A program made the position numbers and the translations under genes. A stretch of 64,000 nt of DNA from contig JALMGJ010000016.1 in NCBI GenBank assembly GCA_023362775.1, positions 2,898,001 to 2,962,000 on the forward strand, in the 5' to 3' direction. This DNA comes from Charina bottae (lineage: Eukaryota > Chordata > Lepidosauria > Squamata > Charinaidae). The stretch's first letter is position 1. Every line of letters begins with the position of its first letter. Below the pieces are notes generated by a model. It was not told where the DNA came from and did not search any database. It saw nothing but the letters and a program-made list of their open reading frames with translations. Positions 1 to 11,884 of this stretch are shown here, piece after piece.

Positions 1-3000
1 GTTATATAGAAGGGACAACAGTGTTTTAGACATGCAGAAAAATAATTTTAAAAAGAGCTGCTGTTCTAGAGAACTCCGACTTCAAATACCAATGTCACAG
101 AAATGCTTAGTTTGGAATATGAATCTCTCATATCTTCGTTCCTAAGGAGGCAGCCATCCTCAATAATTCTTCTCTAATTCAGAAAGCAGTTTCTTTACTG
201 AGAGGGCTGGAAATTCCCTAAAAACTGTTTTGAATCCATTTGTCTCCAAGGAAGACCATCTTTATTGCTTTCCCATTCCAGCAGACACTCTGATTCCCAG
301 TGAGCTTAAACACCACCAGATGGTGATCTTCCCATGACTATAGAATTATAGAAAGTTCCTCCTTGTCCAGAAAAGCATAATGCCATCCAACATAGAAAGT
401 CACATTCAAAATGTATGTTGCTGAATCTTGCTAGATACCACTAGACATATGCTTGCCATGGTGATTCTGGTAATAAAGAGGGATGTGTGGATCAATTGTC
501 CCATTTTAGTGGGACAATATTCTGGTCTAGCATTTTTCTATAGATTTTCAAATTAAACAAATGTATGAAAAAATGTTTAACTTTTTAAAGTGTTGCACTT
601 TCTTTATGAAGTGTTCAAGCATCTAATATTTTCTTTTTCTTAAAATGTTTATGGACTCAGATTAAGACTACACAGAAAAAAATACATTTTTCAGTTGATC
701 ATACATCACATGGTATGAAGTTACTCAACTGAAAAGCATTGTGCTTGCAATGTTCTATCAAATGAGATATATAGAGATATAACTTGATGCATACATGAAG
801 TTAAAATAATCTACATGATAATTGGGGAGTGCTATCAGCTCTGCCTCCATATTTGGGGCATATTATTGATCCTGTTTCCTGAATATCCATACCTCAGTAG
901 AGATTTCCAGGAAGGAAGACAGTTCTTGAGTAGCTGTTTAGACATATATTTCTGCCTGATTATGGAAGGTTTCTAGTAAAGTAGAAACTGAGTCATAACC
1001 TGCTTCTCACATGTAGCTTGTTTCCTGCTATAGAGGAAGGAGGAGAAGGAGGAGCTGTTATGTGAATGCATGTTTCACCTTCATGGCCTTCTGCTAATCC
1101 AATTTACTTTTAAAATAATGTCAAAGTTACAGAATAATAATAAAAAAAGATTTTTACTTCCTTAGACTTTCTGACAGTCTAGGAAAGTAAATAGGTCATA
1201 ATGTAAAGTGAATTTCATCAGAAGAAATAGATTAACACATGACAAATAGTAGAATGTAATTTGATGTGTCAAAGGAGCAACTTGTGTGATATTAGAATGA
1301 GTTGCAGATAGTTGATTTTCTTTTCCATTCCATATGTAGGAAAGGTTCAGTTGGTTGTGATCAGAGGCCAGGAACAGATCTAAGCATTAGAATTTCCTCT
1401 CAGAAGAGGCTCCAGCTCCTTCTTCAAACTTTAAGGGAGCCTTTTTTTATTTTCTAACATTGCTTTGTCATATATATTATTGCATTAGTGTTCATGGTTT
1501 TCTTGGGATTTATAATTGTTTTTTACTTTTACTTTCAGATAGCATATTTTGTCCTTGTTTTGTGCTTGCTTTTGGATTTAAAAAGACTGCAAAACTATTT
1601 AAGAAAGACGGGAAAAAGCAGGGAGTATTGATAATTTGTCCTTCAATTGATCATTTCTCCTTCAATTCTTCTTCTTTCTGTTCTGATATACCCACTACAG
1701 AGAAATAAATATTTTTGTGTTCAAATTGAAATAACTTGTTCCTTTCCCAGTAAGGCTAGATCCTTCAGATCAGATGCTTTTGAAGTCCAACTCATATCAG
1801 CTGCAGCCATTATTGGCAATCTTCACAGATTCTGGGAACTATAATTCAATAATATGTTAAAGTGTTTTTGTTTTTTAATTCATCTATTCTAAAGTGATTC
1901 ATCTGTTCTAAAGAAGCATGGGAAAAAACCACCAAACTTCCTCTGAAATCTCTTGGGGTATAGCTCAAAAGTCATTCAATAAAGCTGAGAAAGAACTGCT
2001 TTTGGAAATCATGAAAATCCATGAATCCCCTTATCCAAGGATGGATCTTCCCCCAATGAATCAGTTATAAGTAGTAATTTCTGAAAATGATTGGAGTGAA
2101 AAAAAAGAGAGAGGGGGGGATGCAAATTAAAATGAGAGAACTCCTGCATCCAAGTTTGAAGGTCCCAAAGAGAAGAACATTGTTTCTGAATTGCAGAGCA
2201 TCAGGAACTACAGTTAGATGTGCAAAAGGTTTGATAGGATGGCTGAAAGTATAAGTCTGTCTTGTTATTGCACTTTTCTAAAATAATAGCCCTTTCTGGC
2301 TTTAAAAAGGGCTGGAGTATTTTGCTGCAGTTGAAACAGCCAAGAGACCCATGAGGCATTCATTATCCTCTTCAGACAGAACTCTTGATAACATGTTTTG
2401 TCCAATTTACCAGTATCTCACCAAGGAACCCCAAATTTAAATACAGTGTAAATAGCCTGGTAGAGACCATATGAACTAGGATGTAGAATTATAGCCAAGA
2501 ATGGTTCTCTCTCCTCAATTCCATCCTTCCCTAGGGAGTTGTTGGTTCCTTGATTTATGTCCTTCCAGGCCCTCTACAGCTCATTAAGATTTAACAATGT
2601 AATACCATGATTACTCAAGTATCTCAGTCACATGGAGGTTGTATCTGCTGGTACAGCAGGAGCAGATTAGTTTAGAACAACTAGCACAGTAGGATTAGAT
2701 GTGGGGGAACTGCAGGAAAAGCCTCTACAAGGATTTTAAATGGCTTTCATCCATTGAATCTATTCATTCTAGATTTAAAACACGGGGCTTCCTTGTTCAA
2801 GAGGAAAAAATACATCAGTAAACATGGAAAGAAATTGCTTACTTTATAAGTTAGCAAGTGTTAGAAGAATTGCCAAAGGAAAGAAACATTTTGCAAAAAT
2901 GTGGAGGATCCGCATTGGGCGAAGCCTCTTGAAAACTGTAAATGTGTTTTCATCAAATTAGCAAACCTTCTGATGGTGAACGAGATCACAAAACCTTGAT

Positions 3001-4920
3001 ACTTCTCCGGTGAGACTTGTATGGGAAAAGAGCATATTGGCTGTGCACATATCAGTATAAAACTTTAGCTACTTTCACAAAGAATGGTGAGGACTCCTGA
3101 TAATATAAGGCCTGACAAGGACATATAAATTTTCTAACATGTATTGCATGAACAGGACTTATAAACTGGCTGATCATAGGAATAGAACTAGGGTGGAAAA
3201 GAAGTAGGTTTCATCGTATTTCATAGGTGGAAAAATTTTTCTACTGGTATACAATTCATGGTTATATCCATGAATCTTGGATGGACAACGGATAAAAATC
3301 TATCAGTAAACTCAGGACTTAGTACACTCTAGGCAGAACATCATCGGTGGCCACATGACAGCAAGAAGAATCATGCCATTGATTCAGGGCTGATGCATCC
3401 CACAAACAATAACAGATTGACAGTGGTTTGCAGCAGAACAGCAGTAGCCCGGGCGAAAATGAAAAATGGATTGCTTGCCTGTCCAAGAAATGTATTTCCT
3501 TTCTAACACGGCCTTTTCACTCATTCTTGAGCATAAAGAAAAGTGCTGAGAAACTAATGGTGGCTTTTGCAAATAATGTGAGGCAGGACATGTTCACCAA
3601 GAAAAGAATGGAATGAACATCCCTTCTGGCTGCCTTCCTCAATCAGAGTCTTTCTAGATGCTTTGGAATACACCTCCTAGCATCTGCAGTTCTAGCAGCT
3701 ATGGAAGATAGGAGCTTATGCTGTCACTCCTGGGGGATGCCTGATTGGATTACAAGAGAAAATCTATTTTTTAAAAAACAAACCTACCAAGCTGTGTTCT
3801 AGTGCATTCACGTAGTCTCTCTGAATCCTAATGAGATGCAGTCAAGCACCAAAAATTACATATAAATGGGAGTTTGACAAAAAAGACCAGTATATAATTA
3901 TTAAAATGCTTTGATGACTGCTTTTACCAGTAGCTCCATGAATTGCATGCTAAGATATCAGTTCAAAGAGTGATGAGAATGGACAGAAGCTCCAGAAAGA
4001 TGCTGAATAAGTGCAGGAGCACCATAAAAACCACGGGTAATAATCTAAATGTTATCTTTTACTTAAGGCCACATTACCAGAAAAATTGGATTCAGATGTC
4101 TTGCAGGAGAATATAAAACTATTTTTAATTGTTTATTGTAGTACAAGAAGACAAGAGAAAAAAGTCTGTTCCAGTGAGAAATTCACTGACCCCTGCATTA
4201 AAAAAAAACACCTGGAATCAGAGACCATTAAATAGAGATATTCATATAAAAATAAGAAGTGTGCATACAATGATTTTAAATAATAGCAATTAGCAGTTTT
4301 AGAAGTGCCAGGAATCTTGTTCTGAGAATGTTGTATCAGTTTTGTTTAAAAAACGCATCCTGTATGGAGATATTGGCAATGCTTTTCTTTCTATTGTCAA
4401 AGCATATGAGATTTCATAAGTGACTCAGCTCTTTCTGAACACCCAATTAAAGTAACATTTTCTTTTATCTTATTATTGCATGGTCTTTTTTCACATAGCT
4501 AAAATCTTCAGCAACCAATTACCATTAATGTTCCTTAGTACTAAATATTCTGAGCTGGGCTTTTAGGTTACACTCCCATAAATTCCTTGGAGTGTGACCC
4601 ATTGAAATGACTGAAGTTTATTCTGAGCAGATCAACATGTGTTACACTGATATATAGATATACTGTAGATTTGATATATACAGTAGATATGCAGTATAAA
4701 GACTGTCTCTATTAAAAACAGCCTAATGGATCAGACTGAAATCTATTTAATTCTGCAATGGTTAACTAGTTGCTTAGGAGATATTTATAAGTGGGGCATG
4801 AGGACATTAGTATCTTCTAACTTCTGTTTCTGGAATGCAGGGCATATCTGCACAAAACCTTTAAGCTCTTCCTGTCCGGTGCTCATGCTTGACTCTAAGT
4901 GGGTTTAAGAAAATTGTGTT
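1..4920. other. AT-rich non-coding stretch, no gene seen
   Basis: No frame longer than about 80 codons and no recognisable protein motif appears on either strand. The sequence is AT-rich, with scattered short A or T runs and a small TA-rich palindromic patch near 4645-4690. I see no LTR, SINE head or tRNA-like fold. It is probably intergenic or intronic sequence, possibly with repeats too old to recognise by eye. Confidence 0.6.
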
Positions 4921-5337
4921 CTTTTTTTTAATAAGAATTTTATTAAGTTTGAAACAAAGATAAAAACTACAAAAAAGAAAAAAACTGCAAAAAGAAAAAA
5001 ATAAAAGAGATAAATATTCTCAAATCTTTACCCAACTTCAAAATATATTAAAGCATTTACATATCTCTGTATTATACACAAGGCATTTTTCATACAGAAA
5101 TCAAACAGCCCAACTGCCCCACTCAGATACTCAGACTTCTCAGCATAAAACCTCCCACAGAACAGATCCACTTCTTTCCCACAACATTCCATCAGAAAAA
5201 CAACTCCATTTGTAACTTGCAACTCAGAGAGTCCCTTTAGCCCCTTCAACACCAGAATGTAATAGTCACCTGGGGTTTCAGCAAAGGCTTCAATCTCGCT
5301 GTCAGTAGAAACATATCTATCTTTATTAAAATCTTCA
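4921..5337 (-). mobile_element. L1-like LINE 3' end (tentative)
   Basis: Read on the minus strand, the segment ends in a T-rich tract, an AATAAA-type signal and then an A-run at 4921-4930. That is the look of a poly(A)-tailed LINE or retrocopy 3' end. A frame of roughly 100 codons is open from about 5337 to 5028 and contains a Cys-containing stretch (LMECCGKEVDLFCG), but I do not recognise it. A squamate L1 3' UTR is the best guess from base composition. A retroposed cellular 3' UTR is the alternative. Confidence 0.35.
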
Positions 5338-5840
5338 TCTTCTTATTTATTTATTTTTTATTTATTTATTTTATTTATTTATTTTCAAATTTATTCCCCG
5401 CCCATCTCCCATGCAAGGGACTCTGGGTGGGTTACAATAAATAAAATTTAAAAACTATACAAAATATCTCACAAGCATAAATAAATAAAATAAAATCCAA
5501 GATGGATTAGTACCCGCAGAATGGATCATGGGGCTACGGGGCCAGCCAACCCCAGGAGGCACTACCACCTCCGTCGTCCCAGGCCAGGTGGCAGAGCCAG
5601 GTCTTAAGGGCCTTCCGAAAGGCCAGGAGGGAGGGGGCCAGTCTCACCTCCGGGGGCAAGATATTCCATAAGGCGGGCGCTATCGCAGAGAAGGCACGCC
5701 TGCTGGACCCCGCTAGATGGAATTCTCTTGTTTAGGAGGTCCGAAGCATACCCTCTGCATGCACGGGTGGGGTGGGCCGACGTTATCGGGACGAGACGGT
5801 CCCTCAGGTACCCTGGCCCTATGCAATTCCCAGACAATTC
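5335..5840 (-). mobile_element. CR1/L2-type LINE 3' end with ATAAA-rich tail
   Basis: On the minus strand this reads as the 3' end of a non-LTR retrotransposon. Fragments of a typical C-terminal tail are recognisable in shifted frames (an ALWNxLP-like block followed by FRKALKTWL at about 5700-5590). After these come a GC-rich 3' UTR with the motif CCACCCAGAGTCCCTTG and a tail of ATTTATTT-type repeats at 5340-5390. The same 3' motif (GCCGCCTAGAGCCCTCCAG) recurs on the plus strand near 42190, so at least two copies of this LINE family are present. No intact reverse transcriptase remains. Confidence 0.55.
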
Positions 5841-6645
5841 CTCTGCTACTATGCTCTCTCAAGTTTACATTTGAGCCAATTGCTTTCTTTTCTGTGGATG
5901 CATCTTACTGGAGACACACATATAAGAAAAAACATATGCTTACTAAGTTAAATTTATACATACAAAATCTGAGCATAAAAATGCACAACTTCTATGCAGG
6001 CAGAACAACTAGCTTTGGTTGGTTGGTTGGTTGGTTGCAGTTTCTGAATCTTTCCTGAATAAAGTCCAATGCAATGCCTGTTATAACAGGATCTCCTCAT
6101 TATCATAGTAGTTGTAACACATATCTGACATGCAATATGTCCCTGGTTTAAAATATAGCAGAAATGTAGGTGGTTTTGTTTTGTTTTGTTTTTAATTACT
6201 ATTTTCTTTCCCTGAACTACCTACTTTGTCACTGGGCTTTTTTTATTAAAAAAACCCTAAATTTAACTGGAAACATGATAAAACAGTGCACCGCTGGACT
6301 TTTTTTTTTTTTAAAAAAGGAGCCTAGTGGAAAGTAGGTAGCTCAGGGAAAGGAAAGAGTATATATTTTTAAAACTGTTTCTTCCAAGGTTCAAATCAAG
6401 GACATTTTGCATGTCAGACAAGTAGACAGAAAATGTAGGTAACTCATGAAAAGAATAGTAATATCTTCCTGGGTTTCAACCACACACTTGTGCATGACAA
6501 GCAAAGATAACCATTACTTTACTGAGAAGACCTGCTATAACAGGTGCTACAGAAGACTTTATTGAAGAAAATACAATGTAGTGTTCCTATTGCTGTGAAG
6601 TCAAATCATAGTGTGGGTAGGTGGGGCATTCTAGAGAAGTGTTTC
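5841..6645. other. Non-coding stretch with a TTGG microsatellite
   Basis: No gene is seen. A short TTGG tetranucleotide run lies at 6014-6036 and homopolymer T and A runs at 6240-6320. An inverted pair of similar segments around 6195-6240 and 6318-6355 (containing AGTAGGTAGCTCAGGGAAAG and its near complement) could be a small fold-back element about 160 bp long. Confidence 0.4.
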
Positions 6646-6840
6646 TGTCCTGACTTCAAGTGAAGGAAAACACGCTGAGACTTTAAGTTGAAGCTCTAAT
6701 GTTTATTGTCCTACTCTCCTAGACAGAATCCAGCTAAACTAAAATGAACAGGTAATGCTCAGAGAAAGGGTCCAAGAAATCAGGGCAGGGCCTTCTTTAG
6801 CCTCTTGGGAGGAAAGCAAAGCGATTCAGTACTACGCATG
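6646..6840 (-). repeat. 3' LTR of the 6.6-11.9 kb chromovirus
   Basis: The 3' limit at 6646 (element-sense end GGACA) is set by the 65-bp match to the 5' copy. The 5' limit is inferred from a purine tract (AGGGGGAGAAACACA) just before a TG at about 6839 and is uncertain, because the pol frame stays open to 6780 and would then overlap U3. The LTR contains the self-priming complement at 6727-6740 and the polyadenylation signal AATAAA near 6706. No clear TATA box was seen. Confidence 0.6.
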
Positions 6841-9800
6841 TGTTTCTCCCCCTGGAGGGAGCCCCTTCCTTCTCTGTCAGTTATCTCCCTGACACCACCT
6901 TCCCCTCCAAAAACACATTCCATCGAGTCCCCCTCCCCTCCAGTGTCCTTGTCTCCATCCACTTTCTCATGGGAGTCCATCTCCTCCTCCGAATTCTCAT
7001 GGGAACTGGGGAGTGGGGGGAGCTCTTCAATGGAAAGATCTTCAAAGGAAGAAGGGCTGCTGTCATCCAGATCTGATAACATCTCCTGTGCAGCTGGCTC
7101 TTCCTGCAAAACAGCTAGAGGGTTAGAGAAGTTCTCCCCCCTCCCTCTTGGGAAATGCATGCCAGAGGTGGAGGGCTGCGGCTCAGCCTCCTCCCTTTGC
7201 TCTGGCCCCTGGGCCTCTCGTAGGGGTGAAGGTTGCCAACTTATGAACTCCTCTGCTTGGTGGTTTTCTCCTTGTTTGGTCAAGGGATCAATTTCTGGGA
7301 GCTTGTGAGGCCTTGGCTTGTGAGGGAAAAGCTGATGGAATTTGTGCACCAGCAAAGGTGCATGTATGTCTTTGGCATTTTCCCAGGACCGTTCCGTCTG
7401 AGAATACCCCTTCCAGTGTATCAAATATTGGATGCCCCTGCCCCACCGCCTTGAATCTAAAATGTCTCCAACTTCATACTCTTCTTCCCTGTCTACAAGA
7501 ACTGGAGGTGTGTGTGTGTGTGTGGGGGGAAATCTGTGAACGCAAGGCACTTGGGGGGGATTCCTTGACCAACAATGATCTGTGGAACACTGGATGGATT
7601 TTCATTGAGTCTGGAAGCTGCAAACGATAAGCCACTGGGTTTATCTGCTGTAACACCGTGAAAGGGCCTACGAACTTAGAGTCCAATTTTTAGAAGGCCT
7701 GCTAGAGGTTAAAAACTTGGTAGAGAGCCAGACCTTGTCTCCCACAGCAATCGGTGGCCCTTCTTGTCTGTGTGTGTCTGCAGTTCTCTTATAAGCAGCT
7801 TTGGTATTGTCTAGCTGCTCCTTTAACAGCTCATGAGCAGCTTGTCGCTCTGTGACCAAGTCTGCAGCTGCCGGAACTGCCCCCTGTTGCGAGGAAGTGG
7901 GCAATACCCGCAGATTAAACCCATAGAGTGCTTGGAAAGGGGACATCTTGGTCGAGGAATGCACTGAATTGTTATAGGCAAATTCTGCCATGGGGAGCAG
8001 GTCTGGCCAATTGTCCTGGCAATAATTGATGTAACATCTGAGATATTGTTGCAATATCTGATTAATTTTCTCAGCTTCCTCATTTGTGGAAAGATGATGC
8101 TAAGAGGACAAGTGTATTTGGACCCCCAATGACTGAAAAAGTGCCCCCCAGAATCTGGAAGTAAATTGACAGCCTCTGTCGCTAATTGTGTGATTAACCA
8201 TGCCTCTATGCCTAAAGATTTGGTCCAAAAACAACTGTGCTGTTGCTTGTGCCTTTGCAGGGAATAAAATGTCCCATTTTTGTAAAACAGTCCACAACCA
8301 CCAATATGGAAGTAAAACCTCGGGCCGGTGGCAAGTCAGTGATGAAATCCATGGAGACGGTGTCCCAGGGCTGGGGGGGTGTGGGCAGGGGCTGTAAAAG
8401 TCCTGCTGGTTTTCCTGTGATGGGTTTGGCGTGTCTACAGGTATGACAAGAGGCCACGTAAGTCTTTATGTGTGCAGCCATCTTAGGCCACCAGTAGTCT
8501 CTGAGAGCTCTATGCAGGGTTTTAAAAACTCCTCCATGTCCGACCGTTTGGCTGTCATGACATAGCTTTAGCACCTCTTCCCTCAGGGGGGATGGGAACA
8601 TAAAGCCATCCGCTATGCCAAAGAATCCCCGCATCTACCGTGAATGGGGAAAGTGTTCCTTGCTGGGCCCCCTGGAGGTCATCCAGCCTAGCTCTTGCAT
8701 ACCGGTCCTGCTGCTGCTGAGCTTTGATTCTTGCAAAGAGATCCTACGCCTGCCTGCTGGCTGCTAAGATCTCTGCTTGGTTCCCCTCAGGAGGCCTCTC
8801 AAAATTGTGAGGTTGTAAAATTGTAGCATGAGCACGTTGGTGGGAGGCTGTAATGAACTGAGGCTGTCGAGATAATGCATCAGCCAGATGATTCTGATTG
8901 CCAGGTAATTAAGAGATTATGAAATTGAAACAGTAGAAAAACTGGCTCCATCTGACTTTGCATGGCATGAGTGACTTGGTGTTTTGTAAAAGTTCTAAAT
9001 TCTTATGATCTGTGCAAACTTTTACCGAAAAGGTCGCCCCCTCTAGCCAGTGTCTCCACTCTTGGAAAGCTGCTTTGCTAGCAATTCCTTGTTAAACACA
9101 TCATAGTTTCTCTCTGCCGGTGATAGCATTCAAGAGAAAAAGGCACAAGGAAGCATCCCCTCCCCTTTTGGGTTCTCAGCCTGCAGAAGTACAACTGCTA
9201 TTGCAAAATTAGATGCGTCTGTGTGGACAACGAATTGCCGCTCTGGGTCGAGGTGTCTTAGAAAAGGTTGGGATACGAAAAGTTGTTTAAACTCTTGGAA
9301 AGCAGCCTGCTACTGCTCACCCCAGAAGAACTTTGTCCCTTTCTTTAGGAGCTGAGAAAGTGGGCATGCCTTTTCTGCATATTTTAATATGAATTTGTGA
9401 TAGAAATTCGAGAACCCTAAAAAATTTTGTACCTCCTTCACATTACGGGAGTGTTCCAAGAGAGAATTGCCTGGACCTTTGAGGGATCCATGGCTATGCC
9501 TTCTGTGGAAATTCTGTAGCCCAGATAGTCCAATTGAGTTAAATCAAAGGCACACTTCTTTAGCTTGGCAAAAAGCCTGTTTTCTCTTAGTCTTTGTAAA
9601 ACATTGTGGACATGGGTTATATGAGAAGTTGGATCATCAGAAAATATGAGGATGTCATCGAGGTAAATGACTACATACTTATCTAATTAATCTGAAAAAA
9701 TGTGATTCATAAATCTGAAAATACAGCCCCACAATTACTTAGTCCGAAAGGCATGACCAAATATTCAAACTTACTATATTTGGTATCGAAGGCTGTCAGG

Positions 9801-10918
9801 TATCCGTGCCCTTCCTTCCTTCAGATCAGATTGTAGGCATTTCTGAGATCCAACTTGGTAAAAATGCATGCTTTTTGTAAGCGATTGAGCAGGTCTCTAA
9901 TGGTAACTGCATTAAGTGCACTGTAGTCATGAACTGTGCGCATGGGAGTCCCCCTTCCTTCCGTCTGCGCTGAAGGTGCGAAGGGGTCTGGCTTCTTTAG
10001 TACAAAGAAGGTAGGGGCAGATGCTGAAGATGTGGACAGTCGAATGAATCCTTTCTTGAGGTTTGTATCCAAGTATTCTTTCAGAGTAGCTAGTTCTTTG
10101 GGAGACATAGTATAATGCTTCTTTGCTGGAAACTTGGCTCCTGGTTTTAGGTCGACAGTACAGTCGTACACCCTATGGGGTGGTAATGCTGTAGCCTCCT
10201 GTTCGCTGTAAATATCTGTGAAGTCTCTGTACTTGGTCGGAAGCTGCGCCCCCCTGGTCTCCAAGACTGCTGTCATTGTTGGAGAAGGTGAGGCTGCTTG
10301 CAATTTGTGGTGCCGACAGTCTTTTGCTGGGAAGGAAATTGCTCCTATCACCCAGCGCAAACAGGGGTTGTGAAGCTTTAGCCACAGCATGCCCAGGATT
10401 ATAAAACCTTGTAATGATGCTGTGACATAAAGCTGAATCCACTCAGTGTGAGCTCCAATCATTAGCTGAAGTGGTTGTGTGCAGCATATGACTGGGCCTG
10501 CTTTGAAGGGTTGACTGACAATGGTTTCAACTTCTATGGAACGTGGTAATTCCAGTGTTGGAATATCCAACTTTTCCACTGTTTCTACATCTATAAAGTT
10601 GGTGGTGGCACCGGAGTCAATGAGAGCGTCTAGTGCAACTTGCCACTTGGAGTCTATGGTTACTGTGACTGGGATAAAGTAAAATGCTTGGTTGGAATCT
10701 CCGGAATGAGCTCTTCTTAATTGCTGGAGGGCCTCCTTGTGGAGCTCTGGTGAGGGAGGCTGCCAAAGTTTCCCTGGTTGGAAGTAGAGGCTGGGGCCAG
10801 TCTCTGCTCTGCTGCTTGGTCTAGTGGTCTTGCCGGAGCTGCTTGGCCTCTGACCGGACAAGCCATTACTATGTGATCCGGGGCCCCACAATAAAAGCAA
10901 AGGGCTCTTTCTCGCCAT
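6780..10918 (-). pseudogene. pol: Chromovirus pol with chromodomain and acidic tail, broken
   Basis: Polyprotein remains in order. Aspartic protease with ALIDSGATTNF near 10620. Reverse transcriptase starts with the FTKLDLRNAY block near 9840; the catalytic YLDD box is readable near 9650 after stops. RNase H remains (CTDHKNL near 9030; LADALSR near 8880). Integrase has zinc-binding HGG...CHTC (8550-8440), a MDFITD block (8360), SDRGCQF (8180) and YNNSVHSST (7970). A chromodomain (VGDILDSRRWGRGIQYLIHW) lies near 7475-7400. Stops and frameshifts split it at about 9820, 8635, 8100, 7680 and 7510. The last shift coincides with a TG microsatellite and a G run. The final 256-codon frame continues about 165 residues past the chromodomain as an acidic Ser/Glu/Pro-rich tail ending in a basic PPKRLKK. 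Confidence 0.87.
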
Positions 10919-11760
10919 CTCTGTCTCTCAGCATTGGAAATTAGCCTTCGTGATGCTCCAATTTGCATCGGCTCCTCTGCTCCTAGGTAAGCAGAAGTGG
11001 TGGGGAAAGCTGTAAATCCTGGAAGCGTCGGTCTGAATCCTGCTTTGCCTCTCCTCGGCCGGAGCTGCCTTAATTCTTCCAGCCTGGCGTCTATCACTAC
11101 GGCCAGCTGGTATAAATCTTCCAAGGTTGCTGGGGTTCCTTGCCTCACCAGCTCGGTCGTAATCTCTTCATCAAGCCCTTATTTAAACTCATCTTTTAAG
11201 GCGATCTCATTCCAGCCCAAGTCTCCTGCTAACAGTTTGAAATCCGCAATGTAAGTTCCCACTCTCCTATTGCCCTGTCAGAGCTTTCGAATTTCCCAGC
11301 TGGCGGTGACTTCTCTGATCGGATCATCGAAGTGGGCTCTGAAACAGTCCATAAAATTCCGGTAGTTGTTTAGAATTGGGTCGTTGGCCTTCACCATTGG
11401 GATGGACCATCTGGCAGCTGATCCTTTCAGTAGGCTTAAAATGAAGGTGAGTCTGGTTCTGTCTGTTGGGAATTCAGCTGGTCGGCTGTCAAAGAACATG
11501 GTACACTGAGTGAGGAAGGTTCTTAGTTGCGCAATCTCTCCCCCAAATTTTTCCGGTAAGCAGCCCTGGGACCTCAGGATGACTGGCGGGGGTGCTGCTG
11601 CTAGGCCTGGCTGCAATGCCACTGGAGCTGGTTACTGTAACCGCTGCAGCATAGCTGCCTGTAGTGTATTGACCTGAACATCGACCTGCTGCTGCTGCTG
11701 TTGTAGGGCTGCCGCGAGTTGCTGGATCACCAGTCCGAGTTCTTGTGCCTCCGAAGACAT
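10717..11760 (-). pseudogene. gag: Chromovirus gag, broken
   Basis: Gag is the structural protein that packages the retrotransposon RNA. The frame starts MSSEAQELG at 11760, 60 bases after the primer-binding-site LTR junction. It has a polyglutamine run encoded by CAG repeats (near 11690), the capsid-like block KFGGEIAQLRTFL, and a CCHC zinc knuckle CFYCGAPDHIVMAC near 10890. In-frame stops occur near 11633, after WEIRKL at about 11278, and near 11180, so no full-length product is possible. The knuckle frame overlaps the protease frame, which lies in the -1 frame. That would fit ribosomal -1 shifting in the ancestor, but decay prevents proof. Confidence 0.85.
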
Positions 11761-11803
11761 TCTTCGAAACTCCTTCTACCTCCCCCTTTTGATGGGAGTT
11801 GTG

Positions 11804-11817
11804 AGTTTAGCTGGATT
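11804..11817 (-). promoter_or_regulatory. Self-priming primer-binding site
   Basis: The element-sense sequence AATCCAGCTAAACT lies two bases downstream of the 5' LTR end. It is the exact reverse complement of AGTTTAGCTGGATT in the 3' LTR (6740 down to 6727 in element sense). It does not resemble the 3' end of a common tRNA by eye. In Tf1 and sushi-like elements the 5' end of the mRNA folds back on the primer-binding site and is nicked to prime minus-strand DNA. Position and exact match suggest that mechanism here. Confidence 0.6.
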
Positions 11818-11819
11818 GA

Positions 11820-11884
11820 TGTCCTGACTTCGAGTGAAGGAAAACACGCTGAGACTTGAAGTTGAAGCTCTAATGTTTATTGTC
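11820..11884 (-). repeat. Remnant of 5' LTR (R/U5 only)
   Basis: This 65-bp segment is nearly identical (63 of 65) to 6646-6710 in the same orientation and ends CA at the junction with the primer-binding site. Sequence beyond 11884 does not resemble the 3' LTR, so the U3 and promoter part of this LTR has been lost. Confidence 0.75.

Larger units (their letters stand above)
6646..11884 (-). mobile_element. Ty3/gypsy chromovirus, decayed, 5' LTR truncated
   Basis: A minus-strand LTR retrotransposon in the order gag, protease, reverse transcriptase, RNase H, integrase, chromodomain. Its ends share a 65-bp direct repeat (6646-6710 and 11820-11884, two mismatches) that finishes CA in element orientation and carries an AATAAA signal. 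The 5' copy is cut off just upstream of this signal, so only the R/U5 part of the 5' LTR survives. A 14-bp inverted match links the 3' LTR (6727-6740) with the site two bases inside the 5' LTR (11804-11817), as expected for a Tf1-type self-priming element. Multiple stops and frameshifts make it non-functional. No target duplication can be shown because of the 5' truncation. Confidence 0.88.

Noticed and set aside
5028..5252. 74-codon Cys-containing minus-strand protein
   Set aside because: It lies in an A-tailed LINE-like 3' end, has no start context and no recognised domain.
6805..7308. 167-codon Ser-rich plus-strand frame
   Set aside because: It is the antisense shadow of the acidic tail of the chromovirus pol.
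11688..11703. Trinucleotide-repeat expansion locus of a host gene
   Set aside because: The CTG/CAG run is the polyglutamine stretch of the chromovirus gag pseudogene.
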